Assembly: GCA_963942565.1 (NCBI GenBank)
Contig: OZ012690.1
Location: 39,105,026-39,169,025, forward strand
Length of the DNA stretch: 64,000 nucleotides
Direction: 5' to 3'
Origin: Maea johnstoni
Lineage: Eukaryota; Annelida; Polychaeta; Spionida; Magelonidae
Shown here: piece by piece, positions 11,675-26,202 of the stretch
Layout: the number at the start of each line of letters is the position of its first letter
Numbering within the stretch: position 1 is the first letter of the stretch
Position numbers and translations under genes: made by a program
The notes under the pieces: generated by a model
Databases searched by the model: none
What the model was told of the DNA's origin: nothing
Seen by the model: the letters and a program-made list of their open reading frames with translations, nothing else

Positions 11675-12906
11675 GAGCTGAAATAGTCTCTGACATGGCA
11701 GGGCGAGCAAACATTTTTTCATATTTTTTTCAATTTTATATGACTTTAAGACAACTATTTTTATTCATGGCAATTAAGACAATAGATATTTGAATCACAA
11801 TTTTTTAAAATTTATTTGTGTTAAGACCAGGCACATATATTCAAGTATATGTAACCATTTGAATCCATACTATACAAGTATTACTTCTGTTTGCCGGATC
11901 CTTGATAGGATATCAACATTCAAAATGACTCAATATTCACAAATTTATTCCATAGGCTACCTTTAGTCCAGTAAAATATGGTTCTAAATACATGCTTTAC
12001 AAATAAGATAAATACAGTATTCCCTGTATAAAGGACAATTACACCATGAATCATACATAGGCCCAACAAGATTCTTAGAGTATTCCCACCCCTGCCAACC
12101 TTCCTACAAGAAGTATATTGATGTTTAAACACATCCTAAGACGCAATAAATAGAGGGGCCATTTTCATCTATTAATAGTTTATCTCAGGCTGTGTGGTAC
12201 CCGTAAGTCATTAGCAGTAAGGTAACAGAAAATTATGCGGAGGCAAGAATATGAGATTCTTTAAAACATTTAGAATTATTTCCAATTATATAATTATTTC
12301 TTTTGGAATTTTTGTTAAAAATACGAAAAAAGATTATCTTCCAACTTTTAGTTTGCAAATCCTTGACACAAAGTCGGTGAAATCCAAAGTTATATCAACG
12401 TATGCATGTGTTTAACTTAATAAGGGCCTGCCGCCGCATGACTGTGCGGTGTAAGGCATTGCTATTGACTGTTAGCTGTCTCTCACCACTGCTCAAGTTC
12501 AAACTCCATGTGAGAAAATTACCAGTGACTTGGGGTTAGTCGGTGGTTTTAGCCGGGTACTCCGGTTACATCCGACAGTTACAACTGGCTGGTCACGACT
12601 TAGCCGAATGTGGCAGAAAAAGTGATGATAATCGAAATTCCAAATTGCAAATCAATGATCTTAGCAAATCGTAAGGCACATTAAGAAAAGTGGTCTGTCA
12701 GATCTATGAGTGTGGATATTTACAAAATGTCCATGATACTATGATTGAGGAAACATCTGTTAAACATCGAACCATCACAAGCAAACGCCTATGGCAATTC
12801 ATCCGGGTAGCGCATGTTAATTAAATCAAGTTGCCTGCAGATATCTTTTTCGGACAAAAATTGATTTCTGATGAGTTTTGGAAGCAACGATCAGCTCGCA
12901 GTACAA

Positions 12907-12978
12907 GCCGTGATCGTATAGTGGTTAGTACCTCTCGTTGTGGCCGAGAAAACCCAGGTTCGAATCCTGGTCACGGCA
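12907..12978 (+). tRNA. tRNA-His (GTG), copy 12
   Basis: Consensus sequence; S spacer follows. From here the S spacers switch to the CACAAGG / TTGCTCTG variant. Confidence 0.97.
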
Positions 12979-13806
12979 GAGCTGAAATAGTCTCTGACAT
13001 GGCAGAGCGAGCAAACATTTTTTCATATTTTTTTCAATTTTATATGACTTTAAGGCAACTATAATTATTTGCTGGCAATTAAGACAATAGAAATTTGAAT
13101 CACAATTTTTCTTTATTTATTTGTTTTAAAAGGGCCCTAAAGGCTCACATACATATCAGCTTATATGAAAGTAATACACTTCAAGAACAGGATGCTGCCC
13201 TTCTTTTTCTCTCAGTGATCCCACAAGGGGAGATTTTTCCATATTGCCATCATCCTGCTCAGCCCCTGGCAGCGACCATGTTTTTCAATTGGGTGGCAAT
13301 CTGCCCCTTGCTCTGTGCTTCCTGCCCCTAGCTCTGTGCTTATAACAATTGCTATTGACTGTTAGGTGTCTCTCACCACTGCTCAAGTTCAAACTCCATC
13401 CAGGGCATGTGAGAAAATTGCCAGTGACTTGGGGTTAGTCCGTGGTTTTTGCCAGGTACTCCGTTTACATCCGACAGTTACAACTGGCTAGTCACGACTT
13501 TGCCGCAATTTGGCAGAAAAAGTGATGATAATCGAAATTCCAAATTGCAAATCAATGTACTTAGCAAATTGTAAGGCACATCAAGAAAAGTGGTCTGTCA
13601 GATCTATGAGTGTGGATCTTTACAAAGTCCATGATACTATGATTGAGGAAACATATTTGTTAAACATCGAACCATCACAAGCAAACGCCTATGGCAATTC
13701 ATCCGGGTAGTGCATGTTAATTAAATCAAGTTGCCTGCAGATATCTTTTCCGGACAAAAAATTATTTCTGATGAGTTTTGGACGCAACTATCAGCTCGCA
13801 GTACAA

Positions 13807-13878
13807 GCCGTGATCGTATAGTGGTTAGTACCTCTCGTTGTGGCCGAGAAAACCCAGGTTCGAATCCTGGTCACGGCA
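13807..13878 (+). tRNA. tRNA-His (GTG), copy 13
   Basis: Consensus sequence; L spacer follows. Confidence 0.97.
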
Positions 13879-15110
13879 GAGCTGAAATAGTCTCTGACAT
13901 GGCAGAGCGAGCAAACATTTTTTCATATTTTTTTCAATTTTATATGACTTTAAGACAACTATTTTTATTCATGGCAATTAAGACAATAGATATTTGAATC
14001 ACAATTTTTTTAAATTTATTTGTGTTAAGACCAGGCACATATATTCAAGTATATGTAACCATTTGAATCCATACTATACAAGTATTACTTCTGTTTGCCG
14101 GATCCTTGATAGGATATCAACATTCAAAATGACTCAATATTCACAAATTTATTCCATAGGCTACCTTTAGTCCGGTAAAATATGGTTCTAAATACATGCT
14201 TTACAAATTAGATAAATACAGTAATCCCTGTATAAAGGACAATTACACCATGAATCATACATAGGCCCAACAAGATTCTTAGAGTATTCCCACCCCTGCC
14301 AACCTTCCTACAAGAAGTATATTGATGTTTAAACACATCCTAAGATGCAATAAATAGAGGGGCCATTTTCGTCTATTAATAGTTTATCTCAGGCTGTGTG
14401 GTACCCGTAAGTCATTAGCAGTAAGGTAACAGAAAATTATGCGGAGGCAAAAATATGAGATTCTTTAAAACAATTAGAATTATTTCCAATTATATAATTA
14501 TTTCTTTTGGAATTTTTGTTAAAAATACGAAAAAAGATTATCTTCCAACTTTAAGTTTGCAAATCCTTGACACAAAGTCGGTGAAATCCAAAGTTATATC
14601 AACGTATGCATGTGTTTAACTTAATAAGGGCCTGCCGCCGCATGACCGTGCGGTGTAAGGCATTGCTATTGACTGTTAGCTGTCTCTCACCACTGCTCAA
14701 GTTCAAACTCCATGTGAGAAAATTACCAGTGACTTGGGGTTAGTCGGTGGTTTTAGCCGGGTACTCCGGTTACATCCGACAGTTACAACTGGCTGGTCAC
14801 GACTTAGCCGAATGTGGCAGAAAAAGTGATGATAATCGAAATTCCAAATTGCAAATCAATGATCTTAGCAAATCGTAAGGCACATTAAGAAAAGTGGTCT
14901 GTCAGATCTATGAGTGTGGATATTTACAAAATGTCCATGATACTATGATTGAGGAAACATCTGTTAAACATCGAACCATCACAAGCAAACGCCTATGGCA
15001 ATTCATCCGGGTAGCGCATGTTAATTAAATCAAGTTGCCTGCAGATATCTTTTTCGGACAAAAATTGATTTCTGATGAGTTTTGGAAGCAACGATCAGCT
15101 CGCAGTACAA

Positions 15111-15182
15111 GCCGTGATCGTATAGTGGTTAGTACCTATCGTTGTGGCCGAGAAATCCCAGGTTCGAATCCTGGTCACGGCA
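15111..15182 (+). tRNA. tRNA-His (GTG), copy 14, anticodon-stem variant
   Basis: Two substitutions from consensus. C28 to A turns the C28-G42 pair of the anticodon stem into A.G, and the variable loop reads AATC instead of AAAC. The anticodon, A box and B box are unchanged, so transcription should persist, but the product may be less stable. It is the only substituted full copy in the first 40 kb. Confidence 0.93.
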
Positions 15183-16010
15183 GAGCTGAAATAGTCTCTG
15201 ACATGGCAGAGCGAGCAAACATTTTTTCATATTTTTTTCAATTTTATATGACTTTAAGGCAACTATAATTATTTGCTGGCAATTAAGACAATAGAAATTT
15301 GAATCACAATTTTTCTTTATTTATTTGTTTTAAAAGGGCCCTAAAGGCTCACATACATATCAGCTTATATGAAAGTAATACACTTCAAGAACAGGATGCT
15401 GCCCTTCTTTTTCTCTCAGTGATCCCACAAGGGGAGATTTTTCCATATTGCCATCATCCTGCTCAGCCCCTGGCAGCGACCATGTTTTTCAATTGGGTGG
15501 CAATCTGCCCCTTGCTCTGTGCTTCCTGCCCCTAGCTCTGTGCTTATAACAATTGCTATTGACTGTTAGGTGTCTCTCACCACTGCTCAAGTTCAAACTC
15601 CATCCAGGGCATGTGAGAAAATTGCCAGTGACTTGGGGTTAGTCCGTGGTTTTTGCCAGGTACTCCGTTTACATCCGACAGTTACAACTGGCTAGTCACG
15701 ACTTTGCCGCAATTTGGCAGAAAAAGTGATGATAATCGAAATTCCAAATTGCAAATCAATGTACTTAGCAAATTGTAAGGCACATCAAGAAAAGTGGTCT
15801 GTCAGATCTATGAGTGTGGATCTTTACAAAGTCCATGATACTATGATTGAGGAAACATATTTGTTAAACATCGAACCATCACAAGCAAACGCCTATGGCA
15901 ATTCATCCGGGTAGTGCATGTTAATTAAATCAAGTTGCCTGCAGATATCTTTTCCGGACAAAAAAATATTTCTGATGAGTTTTGGACGCAACTATCAGCT
16001 CGCAGTACAA

Positions 16011-16082
16011 GCCGTGATCGTATAGTGGTTAGTACCTCTCGTTGTGGCCGAGAAAACCCAGGTTCGAATCCTGGTCACGGCA
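16011..16082 (+). tRNA. tRNA-His (GTG), copy 15
   Basis: Consensus sequence; L spacer follows. Confidence 0.97.
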
Positions 16083-17314
16083 GAGCTGAAATAGTCTCTG
16101 ACATGGCAGAGCGAGCAAACATTTTTTCATATTTTTTTCAATTTTATATGACTTTAAGACAACTATTTTTATTCATGGCAATTAAGACAATAGATATTTG
16201 AATCACAATTTTTTTAAATTTATTTGTGTTAAGACCAGGCACATATATTCAAGTATATGTAACCATTTGAATCCATACTATACAAGTATTACTTCTGTTT
16301 GCCGGATCCTTGATAGGATATCAACATTCAAAATGACTCAATATTCACAAATTTATTCCATAGGCTACCTTTAGTCCGGTAAAATATGGTTCTAAATACA
16401 TGCTTTACAAATTAGATAAATACAGTAATCCCTGTATAAAGGACAATTACACCATGAATCATACATAGGCCCAACAAGATTCTTAGAGTATTCCCACCCC
16501 TGCCAACCTTCCTACAAGAAGTATATTGATGTTTAAACACATCCTAAGATGCAATAAATAGAGGGGCCATTTTCGTCTATTAATAGTTTATCTCAGGCTG
16601 TGTGGTACCCGTAAGTCATTAGCAGTAAGGTAACAGAAAATTATGCGGAGGCAAAAATATGAGATTCTTTAAAACAATTAGAATTATTTCCAATTATATA
16701 ATTATTTCTTTTGGAATTTTTGTTAAAAATACGAAAAAAGATTATCTTCCAACTTTAAGTTTGCAAATCCTTGACACAAAGTCGGTGAAATCCAAAGTTA
16801 TATCAACGTATGCATGTGTTTAACTTAATAAGGGCCTGCCGCCGCATGACCGTGCGGTGTAAGGCATTGCTATTGACTGTTAGCTGTCTCTCACCACTGC
16901 TCAAGTTCAAACTCCATGTGAGAAAATTACCAGTGACTTGGGGTTAGTCGGTGGTTTTAGCCGGGTACTCCGGTTACATCCGACAGTTACAACTGGCTGG
17001 TCACGACTTAGCCGAATGTGGCAGAAAAAGTGATGATAATCGAAATTCCAAATTGCAAATCAATGATCTTAGCAAATCGTAAGGCACATTAAGAAAGGTG
17101 GTCTGTCAGATCTATGAGTGTGGATATTTACAAAATGTCCATGATACTATGATTGAGGAAACATCTGTTAAACATCGAACCATCACAAGCAAACGCCTAT
17201 GGCAATTCATCCGGGTAGCGCATGTTAATTAAATCAAGTTGCCTGCAGATATCTTTTTCGGACAAAAATTGATTTCTGATGAGTTTTGGAAGCAACGATC
17301 AGCTCGCAGTACAA

Positions 17315-17386
17315 GCCGTGATCGTATAGTGGTTAGTACCTCTCGTTGTGGCCGAGAAAACCCAGGTTCGAATCCTGGTCACGGCA
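17315..17386 (+). tRNA. tRNA-His (GTG), copy 16
   Basis: Consensus sequence; S spacer follows. The 11,018-bp duplicated block begins within this spacer. Confidence 0.97.
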
Positions 17387-18214
17387 GAGCTGAAATAGTC
17401 TCTGACATGGCAGAGCGAGCAAACATTTTTTCATATTTTTTTCAATTTTATATGACTTTAAGGCAACTATAATTATTTGCTGGCAATTAAGACAATAGAT
17501 ATTTGAATCACAATTTTTCTTTATTTATTTGTTTTAAAAGGGCCCTAAAGGCTCACATACATATCAGCTTATATGAAAGTAATACACTTCAAGAACAGGA
17601 TGCTGCCCTTCTTTTTCTCTCAGTGATCCCACAAGGGGAGATTTTTCCATATTGCCATCATCCTGCTCAGCCCCTGGCAGCGACCATGTTTTTCAATTGG
17701 GTGGCAATCTGCCCCTTGCTCTGTGCTTCCTGCCCCTAGCTCTGTGCTTATAACAATTGCTATTGACTGTTAGGTGTCTCTCACCACTGCTCAAGTTCAA
17801 ACTCCATCCAGGGCATGTGAGAAAATTGCCAGTGACTTGGGGTTAGTCCGTGGTTTTTGCCAGGTACTCCGTTTACATCCGACAGTTACAACTGGCTAGT
17901 CACGACTTTGCCGCAATTTGGCAGAAAAAGTGATGATAATCGAAATTCCAAATTGCAAATCAATGTACTTAGCAAATTGTAAGGCACATCAAGAAAAGTG
18001 GTCTGTCAGATCTATGAGTGTGGATCTTTACAAAGTCCATGATACTATGATTGAGGAAACATATTTGTTAAACATCGAACCATCACAAGCAAACGCCTAT
18101 GGCAATTCATCCGGGTAGTGCATGTTAATTAAATCAAGTTGCCTGCAGATATCTTTTCCGGACAAAAAATTATTTCTGATGAGTTTTGGACGCAACTATC
18201 AGCTCGCAGTACAA

Positions 18215-18286
18215 GCCGTGATCGTATAGTGGTTAGTACCTCTCGTTGTGGCCGAGAAAACCCAGGTTCGAATCCTGGTCACGGCA
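18215..18286 (+). tRNA. tRNA-His (GTG), copy 17
   Basis: Consensus sequence; L spacer of 1305-bp spacing follows. Confidence 0.97.
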
Positions 18287-19519
18287 GAGCTGAAATAGTC
18301 TCTGACATGGCAGAGCGAGCAAACATTTTTTCATATTTTTTTCAATTTTATATGACTTTAAGACAACTATTTTTATTCATGGCAATTAAGACAATAGATA
18401 TTTGAATCACAATTTTTTAAAATTTATTTGTGTTAAGACCAGGCACATATATTCAAGTATATGTAACCATTTGAATCCATACTATACAAGTATTACTTCT
18501 GTTTGCCGGATCCTTGATAGGATATCAACATTCAAAATGACTCAATATTCACAAATTTATTCCATAGGCTACCTTTAGTCCGGTAAAATATGGTTCTAAA
18601 TACATGCTTTACAAATTAGATAAATACAGTAATCCCTGTATAAAGGACAATTACACCATGAATCATACATAGGCCCAACAAGATTCTTAGAGTATTCCCA
18701 CCCCTGCCAACCTTCCTACAAGAAGTATATTGATGTTTAAACACATCCTAAGATGCAATAAATAGAGGGGCCATTTTCGTCTATTAATAGTTTATCTCAG
18801 GCTGTGTGGTACCCGTAAGTCATTAGCAGTAAGGTAACAGAAAATTATGCGGAGGCAAAAATATGAGATTCTTTAAAACAATTAGAATTATTTCCAATTA
18901 TATAATTATTTCTTTTGGAATTTTTGTTAGAAATACGAAAAAAGATTATCTTCCAACTTTAAGTTTGCAAATCCTTGACACAAAGTCGGTGAAATCCAAA
19001 GTTATATCAACGTATGCATGTGCTTAACTTAATAAGGGCCTGCCGCCGCATGACCGTGCGGTGTAAGGCATTGCTATTGACTGTTAGCTGTCTCTCACCA
19101 CTGCTCAAGTTCAAACTCCATCCAGGGAAAATTACCAGTGACTTGGGGTTAGTCGGTGGTTTTAGCCGGGTACTCCGGTTACATCCGACAGTTACAACTG
19201 GCTGGTCACAACTTAGCCGAATGTGGCAGAAAAAGTGATGATAATCGAAATTCCAAATTGCAAATCAATGATCTTAGCAAATCGTAAGGCACATTAAGAA
19301 AAGTGGTCTGTCAGATCTACGAGTGTGGATATTTACAAAATGTCCATGATACTATGATTGAGGAAACATCTGTTAAACATCGAACCATCACAAGCAAACG
19401 CCTATGGCAATTCATCCGGGTAGCGCATGTTAATTAAATCAAGTTGCCTGCAGATATCTTTTTCGGACAAAAATTGATTTCTGATGAGTTTTGGAAGCAA
19501 CGATCAGCTCGCAGTACAA

Positions 19520-19591
19520 GCCGTGATCGTATAGTGGTTAGTACCTCTCGTTGTGGCCGAGAAAACCCAGGTTCGAATCCTGGTCACGGCA
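19520..19591 (+). tRNA. tRNA-His (GTG), copy 18
   Basis: Consensus gene; the trailer reads ATATTCTCTG instead of ATAGTCTCTG, shared only with its duplicate at 30,538. S spacer follows. Confidence 0.97.
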
Positions 19592-20419
19592 GAGCTGAAA
19601 TATTCTCTGACATGGCAGAGCGAGCAAACATTTTTTCATATTTTTTTCAATTTTATATGACTTTAAGGCAACTATAATTATTTGCTGGCAATTAAGACAA
19701 TAGATATTTGAATCACAATTTTTCTTTATTTATTTGTTTTAAAAGGGCCCTAAAGGCTCACATACATATCAGCTTATATGAAAGTAATACACTTCAAGAA
19801 CAGGATGCTGCCCTTCTTTTTCTCTCAGTGATCCCACAAGGGGAGATTTTTCCATATTGCCATCATCCTGCTCAGCCCCTGGCAGCGACCATGTTTTTAA
19901 ATTGGGTGGCAATCTGCCCCTTGCTCTGTGCTTCCTGCCCCTAGCTCTGTGCTTATAACAATTGCTATTGACTGTTAGGTGTCTCTCACCACTGCTCAAG
20001 TTCAAACTCCATCCAGGGCATGTGAGAAAATTGCCAGTGACTTGGGGTTAGTCCGTGGTTTTTGCCAGGTACTCCGTTTACATCCGACAGTTACAACTGG
20101 CTAGTCACGACTTTGCCGCAATTTGGCAGAAAAAGTGATGATAATCGAAATTCCAAATTGCAAATCAATGTACTTAGCAAATTGTAAGGCACATCAAGAA
20201 AAGTGGTCTGCCAGATCTATGAGTGTGGATCTTTACAAAGTCCATGATACTATGATTGAGGAAACATATTTGTTAAACATCGAACCATCACAAGCAAACG
20301 CCTATGGCAATTCATCCGGGTAGTGCATGTTAATTTAATCAAGTTGCCTGCAGATATCTTTTCCGGACAAAAAATTATTTCTGATGAGTTTTGGACGCAA
20401 CTATCAGCTCGCAGTACAA

Positions 20420-20491
20420 GCCGTGATCGTATAGTGGTTAGTACCTCTCGTTGTGGCCGAGAAAACCCAGGTTCGAATCCTGGTCACGGCA
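20420..20491 (+). tRNA. tRNA-His (GTG), copy 19
   Basis: Consensus sequence; L spacer follows. Confidence 0.97.
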
Positions 20492-21723
20492 GAGCTGAAA
20501 TAGTCTCTGACATGGCAGAGCGAGCAAACATTTTTTCATATTTTTTTCAATTTTATATGACTTTAAGACAACTATTTTTATTCATGGCAATTAAGACAAT
20601 AGATATTTGAATCACAATTTTTTAAAATTTATTTGTGTTAAGACCAGGCACATATATTCAAGTATATGTAACCATTTGAATCCATACTATACAAGTATTA
20701 CTTCTGTTTGCCGGATCCTTGATAGGATATCAACATTCAAAATGACTCAATATTCACAAATTTATTCCATAGGCTACCTTTAGTCCGGTAAAATATGGTT
20801 CTAAATACATGCTTTACAAATTAGATAAATACAGTAATCCCTGTATAAAGGACAATTACACCATGAATCATACATAGGCCCAACAAGATTCTTAGAGTAT
20901 TCCCACCCCTGCCAACCTTCCTACAAGAAGTATATTGATGTTTAAACACATCCTAAGATGCAATAAATAGAGGGGCCATTTTCGTCTATTAATAGTTTAT
21001 CTCAGGCTGTGTGGTACCCGTAAGTCATTAGCAGTAAGGTAACAGAAAATTATGCGGAGGCAAAAATATGAGATTCTTTAAAACAATTAGAATTATTTCC
21101 AATTATATAATTATTTCTTTTGGAATTTTTGTTAAAAATACGAAAAAAGATTATCTTCCAACTTTAAGTTTGCAAATCCTTGACACAAAGTCGGTGAAAT
21201 CCAAAGTTATATCAACGTATGCATGTGTTTAACTTAATAAGGGCCTGCCGCCGCATGACCGTGTGGTGTAAGGCATTGCTATTGACTGTTAGCTGTCTCT
21301 CACCACTGCTCAAGTTCAAACTCCATGTGAGAAAATTACCAGTGACTTGGGGTTAGTCGGTGGTTTTAGCCGGGTACTCCGGTTACATCCGACAGTTACA
21401 ACTGGCTGGTCACGACTTAGCCGAATGTGGCAGAAAAAGTGATGATAATCGAAATTCCAAATTGCAAATCAATGATCTTAGCAAATCGTAAGGCACATTA
21501 AGAAAAGTGGTCTGTCAGATCTATGAGTGTGGATATTTACAAAATGTCCATGATACTATGATTGAGGAAACATCTGTTAAACATCGAACCATCACAAGCA
21601 AACGCCTATGGCAATTCATCCGGGTAGCGCATGTTAATTAAATCAATTTGCCTGCAGATATCTTTTTCGGACAAAAATTGATTTCTGATGAGTCTTGGAA
21701 GCAACGATCAGCTCGCAGTACAA

Positions 21724-21795
21724 GCCGTGATCGTATAGTGGTTAGTACCTCTCGTTGTGGCCGAGAAAACCCAGGTTCGAATCCTGGTCACGGCA
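21724..21795 (+). tRNA. tRNA-His (GTG), copy 20
   Basis: Consensus sequence; S spacer follows. Confidence 0.97.
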
Positions 21796-22623
21796 GAGCT
21801 GAAATAGTCTCTGACATGGCAGAGCGAGCAAACATTTTTTCATATTTTTTTCAATTTTATATGACTTTAAGGCAACTATAATTATTTGCTGGCAATTAAG
21901 ACAATAGATATTTGAATCACAATTTTTCTTTATTTATTTGTTTTAAAAGGGCCCTAAAGGCTCACATACATATCAGCTTATATGAAAGTAATACACTTCA
22001 AGAACAGGATGCTGCCCTTCTTTTTCTCTCAGTGATCCCACAAGGGGAGATTTTTCCATATTGCCATCATCCTGCTCAGCCCCTGGCAGCGACCATGTTT
22101 TTCAATTGGGTGGCAATCTGCCCCTTGCTCTGTGCTTCCTGCCCCTAGCTCTGTGCTTATAACAATTGCTATTGACTGTTAGGTGTCTCTCACCACTGCT
22201 CAAGTTCAAACTCCATCCAGGGCATGTGAGAAAATTGCCAGTGACTTGGGGTTAGTCCGTGGTTTTTGCCAGGTACTCCGTTTACATCCGACAGTTACAA
22301 CTGGCTAGTCACGACTTTGCCGCAATTTGGCAGAAAAAGTGATGATAATCGAAATTCCAAATTGCAAATCAATGTACTTAGCAAATTGTAAGGCACATCA
22401 AGAAAAGTGGTCTGTCAGATCTATGAGTGTGGATCTTTACAAAGTCCATGATACTATGATTGAGGAAACATATTTGTTAAACATCGAACCATCACAAGCA
22501 AACGCCTATGGCAATTCATCCGGGTAGTGCATGTTAATTAAATCAAGTTGCCTGCAGATATCTTTTCCGGACAAAAAATTATTTCTTATGAGTTTTGGAA
22601 GCAACTATCAGCTCGCAGTACAA

Positions 22624-22695
22624 GCCGTGATCGTATAGTGGTTAGTACCTCTCGTTGTGGCCGAGAAAACCCAGGTTCGAATCCTGGTCACGGCA
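22624..22695 (+). tRNA. tRNA-His (GTG), copy 21
   Basis: Consensus sequence; L spacer follows. Confidence 0.97.
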
Positions 22696-23927
22696 GAGCT
22701 GAAATAGTCTCTGACATGGCAGAGCGAGCAAACATTTTTTCATATTTTTTTCAATTTTATATGACTTTAAGACAACTATTTTTATTCATGGCAATTAAGA
22801 CAATAGATATTTGAATCACAATTTTTTTAAATTTATTTGTGTTAAGACCAGGCACATATATTCAAGTATATGTAACCATTTGAATCCATACTATACAAGT
22901 ATTACTTCTGTTTGCCGGATCCTTGATAGGATATCAACATTCAAAATGACTCAATATTCACAAATTTATTCCATAGGCTACCTTTAGTCCGGTAAAATAT
23001 GGTTCTAAATACATGCTTTACAAATTAGATAAATACAGTAATCCCTGTATAAAGGACAATTACACCATGAATCATACATAGGCCCAACAAGATTCTTAGA
23101 GTATTCCCACCCCTGCCAACCTTCCTACAAGAAGTATATTGATGTTTAAACACATCCTAAGATGCAATAAATAGAGGGGCCATTTTCGTCTATTAATAGT
23201 TTATCTCAGGCTGTGTGGTACCCGTAAGTCATTAGCAGTAAGGTAACAGAAAATTATGCGGAGGCAAAAATATGAGATTCTTTAAAACAATTAGAATTAT
23301 TTCCAATTATATAATTATTTCTTTTGGAATTTTTGTTAAAAATACGAAAAAAGATTATCTTCCAACTTTAAGTTTGCAAATCCTTGACACAAAGTCGGTG
23401 AAATCCAAAGTTATATCAACGTATGCATGTGCTTAACTTAATAAGGGCCTGCCGCCGCATGACCGTGCGGTGTAAGGCATCGCTATTGACTGTTAGCTGT
23501 CTCTCACCACTGCTCAAGTTCAAACTCCATGTGAGAAAATTACCAGTGACTTGGGGTTAGTCGGTGGTTTTAGCCGGGTACTCCGGTTACATCCGACAGT
23601 TACAACTGGCTGGTCACGACTTAGCCGAATGTGGCAGAAAAAGTGATGATAATCGAAATTCCAAATTGCAAATCAATGATCTTAGCAAATCGTAAGGCAC
23701 ATTAAGAAAAGTGGTCTGTCAGATCTATGAGTGTGGATATTTACAAAATGTCCATGATACTATGATTGAGGAAACATCTGTTAAACATCGAACCATCACA
23801 AGCAAACGCCTATGGCAATTCATCCGGGTAGCGCATGTTAATTAAATCAAGTTGCCTGCAGATATCTTTTTTGGACAAAAATTGATTTCTGATGAGTTTT
23901 GGAAGCAACGATCAGCTCGCAGTACAA

Positions 23928-23999
23928 GCCGTGATCGTATAGTGGTTAGTACCTCTCGTTGTGGCCGAGAAAACCCAGGTTCGAATCCTGGTCACGGCA
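23928..23999 (+). tRNA. tRNA-His (GTG), copy 22
   Basis: Consensus sequence; S spacer follows. Confidence 0.97.
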
Positions 24000-24827
24000 G
24001 AGCTGAAATAGTCTCTGACATGGCAGAGCGAGCAAACATTTTTTCATATTTTTTTCAATTTTATATGACTTTAAGGCAACTATAATTATTTGCTGGCAAT
24101 TAAGACAATAGATATTTGAATCACAATTTTTCTTTATTTATTTGTTTTAAAAGGGCCCTAAAGGCTCACATACATATCAGCTTATATGAAAGTAATACAC
24201 TTCAAGAACAGGATGCTGCCCTTCTTTTTCTCTCAGTGATCCCACAAGGGGAGATTTTTCCATATTGCCATCATCCTGCTCAGCCCCTGGCAGCGACCAT
24301 GTTTTTCAATTGGGTGGCAATCTGCCCCTTGCTCTGTGCTTCCTGCCCCTAGCTCTGTGCTTATAACAATTGCTATTGACTGTTAGGTGTCTCTCACCAC
24401 TGCTCAGGTTCAAACTCCATCCAGGGCATGTGAGAAAATTGCCAGTGACTTGGGGTTAGTCGGTGGTTTTTGCCGGGTACTCCGTTTACACCCGACAGTT
24501 ACAACTGGCTAGTCACGACTTTGCCGCAATTTGGCAGAAAAAGTGATGATAATCGAAATTCCGAATTGCAAATCAATGTACTTCGCAAATTGTAAGGCAC
24601 ATTAAGAAAAGTGGTCTGTCAGATCTATAAGTGTGGATCTTTACAAAGTCCATGATACTATGATTGAGGAAACATATTTGTTAAACATCGAACCATCACA
24701 AGCAAACGCCTATGGCAATTCATCCGGGTAGTGCATGTTAATTAAATCAAGTTGCCTGCAGATATCTTTTCCGGACAAAAAATTATTTCTGATGAGTTTT
24801 GGAAGCAACGATCAGCTCGCAGTACAA

Positions 24828-24899
24828 GCCGTGATCGTATAGTGGTTAGTACCTCTCGTTGTGGCCGAGAAAACCCAGGTTCGAATCCTGGTCACGGCA
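24828..24899 (+). tRNA. tRNA-His (GTG), copy 23
   Basis: Consensus gene; trailer variant GAAAAAGTC. L spacer of 1303-bp spacing follows. Confidence 0.97.
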
Positions 24900-26130
24900 G
24901 AGCTGAAAAAGTCTCTGACATGGCAGAGCGAGCAAACATTTTTTCATATTTTTTTCAATTTTATATGACTTTAAGACAACTATTTTTATTTATGGCAATT
25001 AAGACAATAGATATTTGAATCACAATTTTTTTTATTTATTTGTGTTAAGACCAGGCACATATATTCAAGTATATGTAACCATTTGAATCCATACTATACA
25101 AGTATTACTTCTGTTTGCCGGATCCTTGATAGGATATCAACATTCAAAATGACTCAATATTCACAAATTTATTCCATAGGCTATCTTTAGTCCGGTAAAA
25201 TATCGTTCTAAATACATGCTTTACAAATTAGATAAATACAGTATTCCCTGTATAAAGGACAATTACAACATTAATCATACATAGGCCCAACAAGATTTTT
25301 AGAGTATTCCCACCCCTGCCAACCTTCCTACAAGAAGTATATTGATGTTTAAACACATCCTAAGACGCAATAAATAGAGGGGCCATTTTCATCTATTAAT
25401 AGTTTATCTCAGGCTGTGTGGTACCCGTAAGTCATTAGCAGTAAGGTAACAGAAAATTATGCGGAGGCAAGAATATGAGATTCTTTGAAACATTTAGAAT
25501 TATTTCCAATTATATAATTATTTCTTTTGGAATTTTTGTTTAAAATACGAAAAAAGATTATCTTCCAACTTTAAGTTTGCAAATCCTTGACACAAAGTCG
25601 GTAAAATCCAAAGTTATATCAACGTATGCATGTGTTTAACTTAATAAGGGCCTGCCGGCGCATGACCGTGTGGTGTAAGGCATTGCTATTGACTGTTAGC
25701 TGTCTCTCACCACTGCTCAAGTTCAAACTCCATGTGAGAAAATTACCAGTGACTTGGGGTTAGTCGGTGGTTTTAGCCGGGTACTCCGGTTACATCCGAC
25801 GGTTACAACTGGCTGGTCACGACTTAGCCGAATGTGGCAGAAAAAGTGATGATAATCGAAATTCCAAATTGCAAATCAATGATCTTAGCAAATCGTAAGG
25901 CACATTAAGAAAAGTGGTCTGTCAGATCTATGAGTGTGGATATTTACAAAATGTCCATGATACTATGATTGAGGAAACATCTGTTAAACATCGAACCATC
26001 ACAAACAAACGCCTATGGCAATTCATCCGGGTAGCGCATGTTAATTAAATCAAGTTGCCTGCAGATATCTTTTTCGGACAAAAATTGATTTCTGATGAGT
26101 TTTGGAAGCAACGATCAGCTCGCAGTACAA

Positions 26131-26202
26131 GCCGTGATCGTATAGTGGTTAGTACCTCTCGTTGTGGCCGAGAAAACCCAGGTTCGAATCCTGGTCACGG
26201 CA
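26131..26202 (+). tRNA. tRNA-His (GTG), copy 24
   Basis: Consensus sequence; S spacer of 899-bp spacing follows. Confidence 0.97.
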
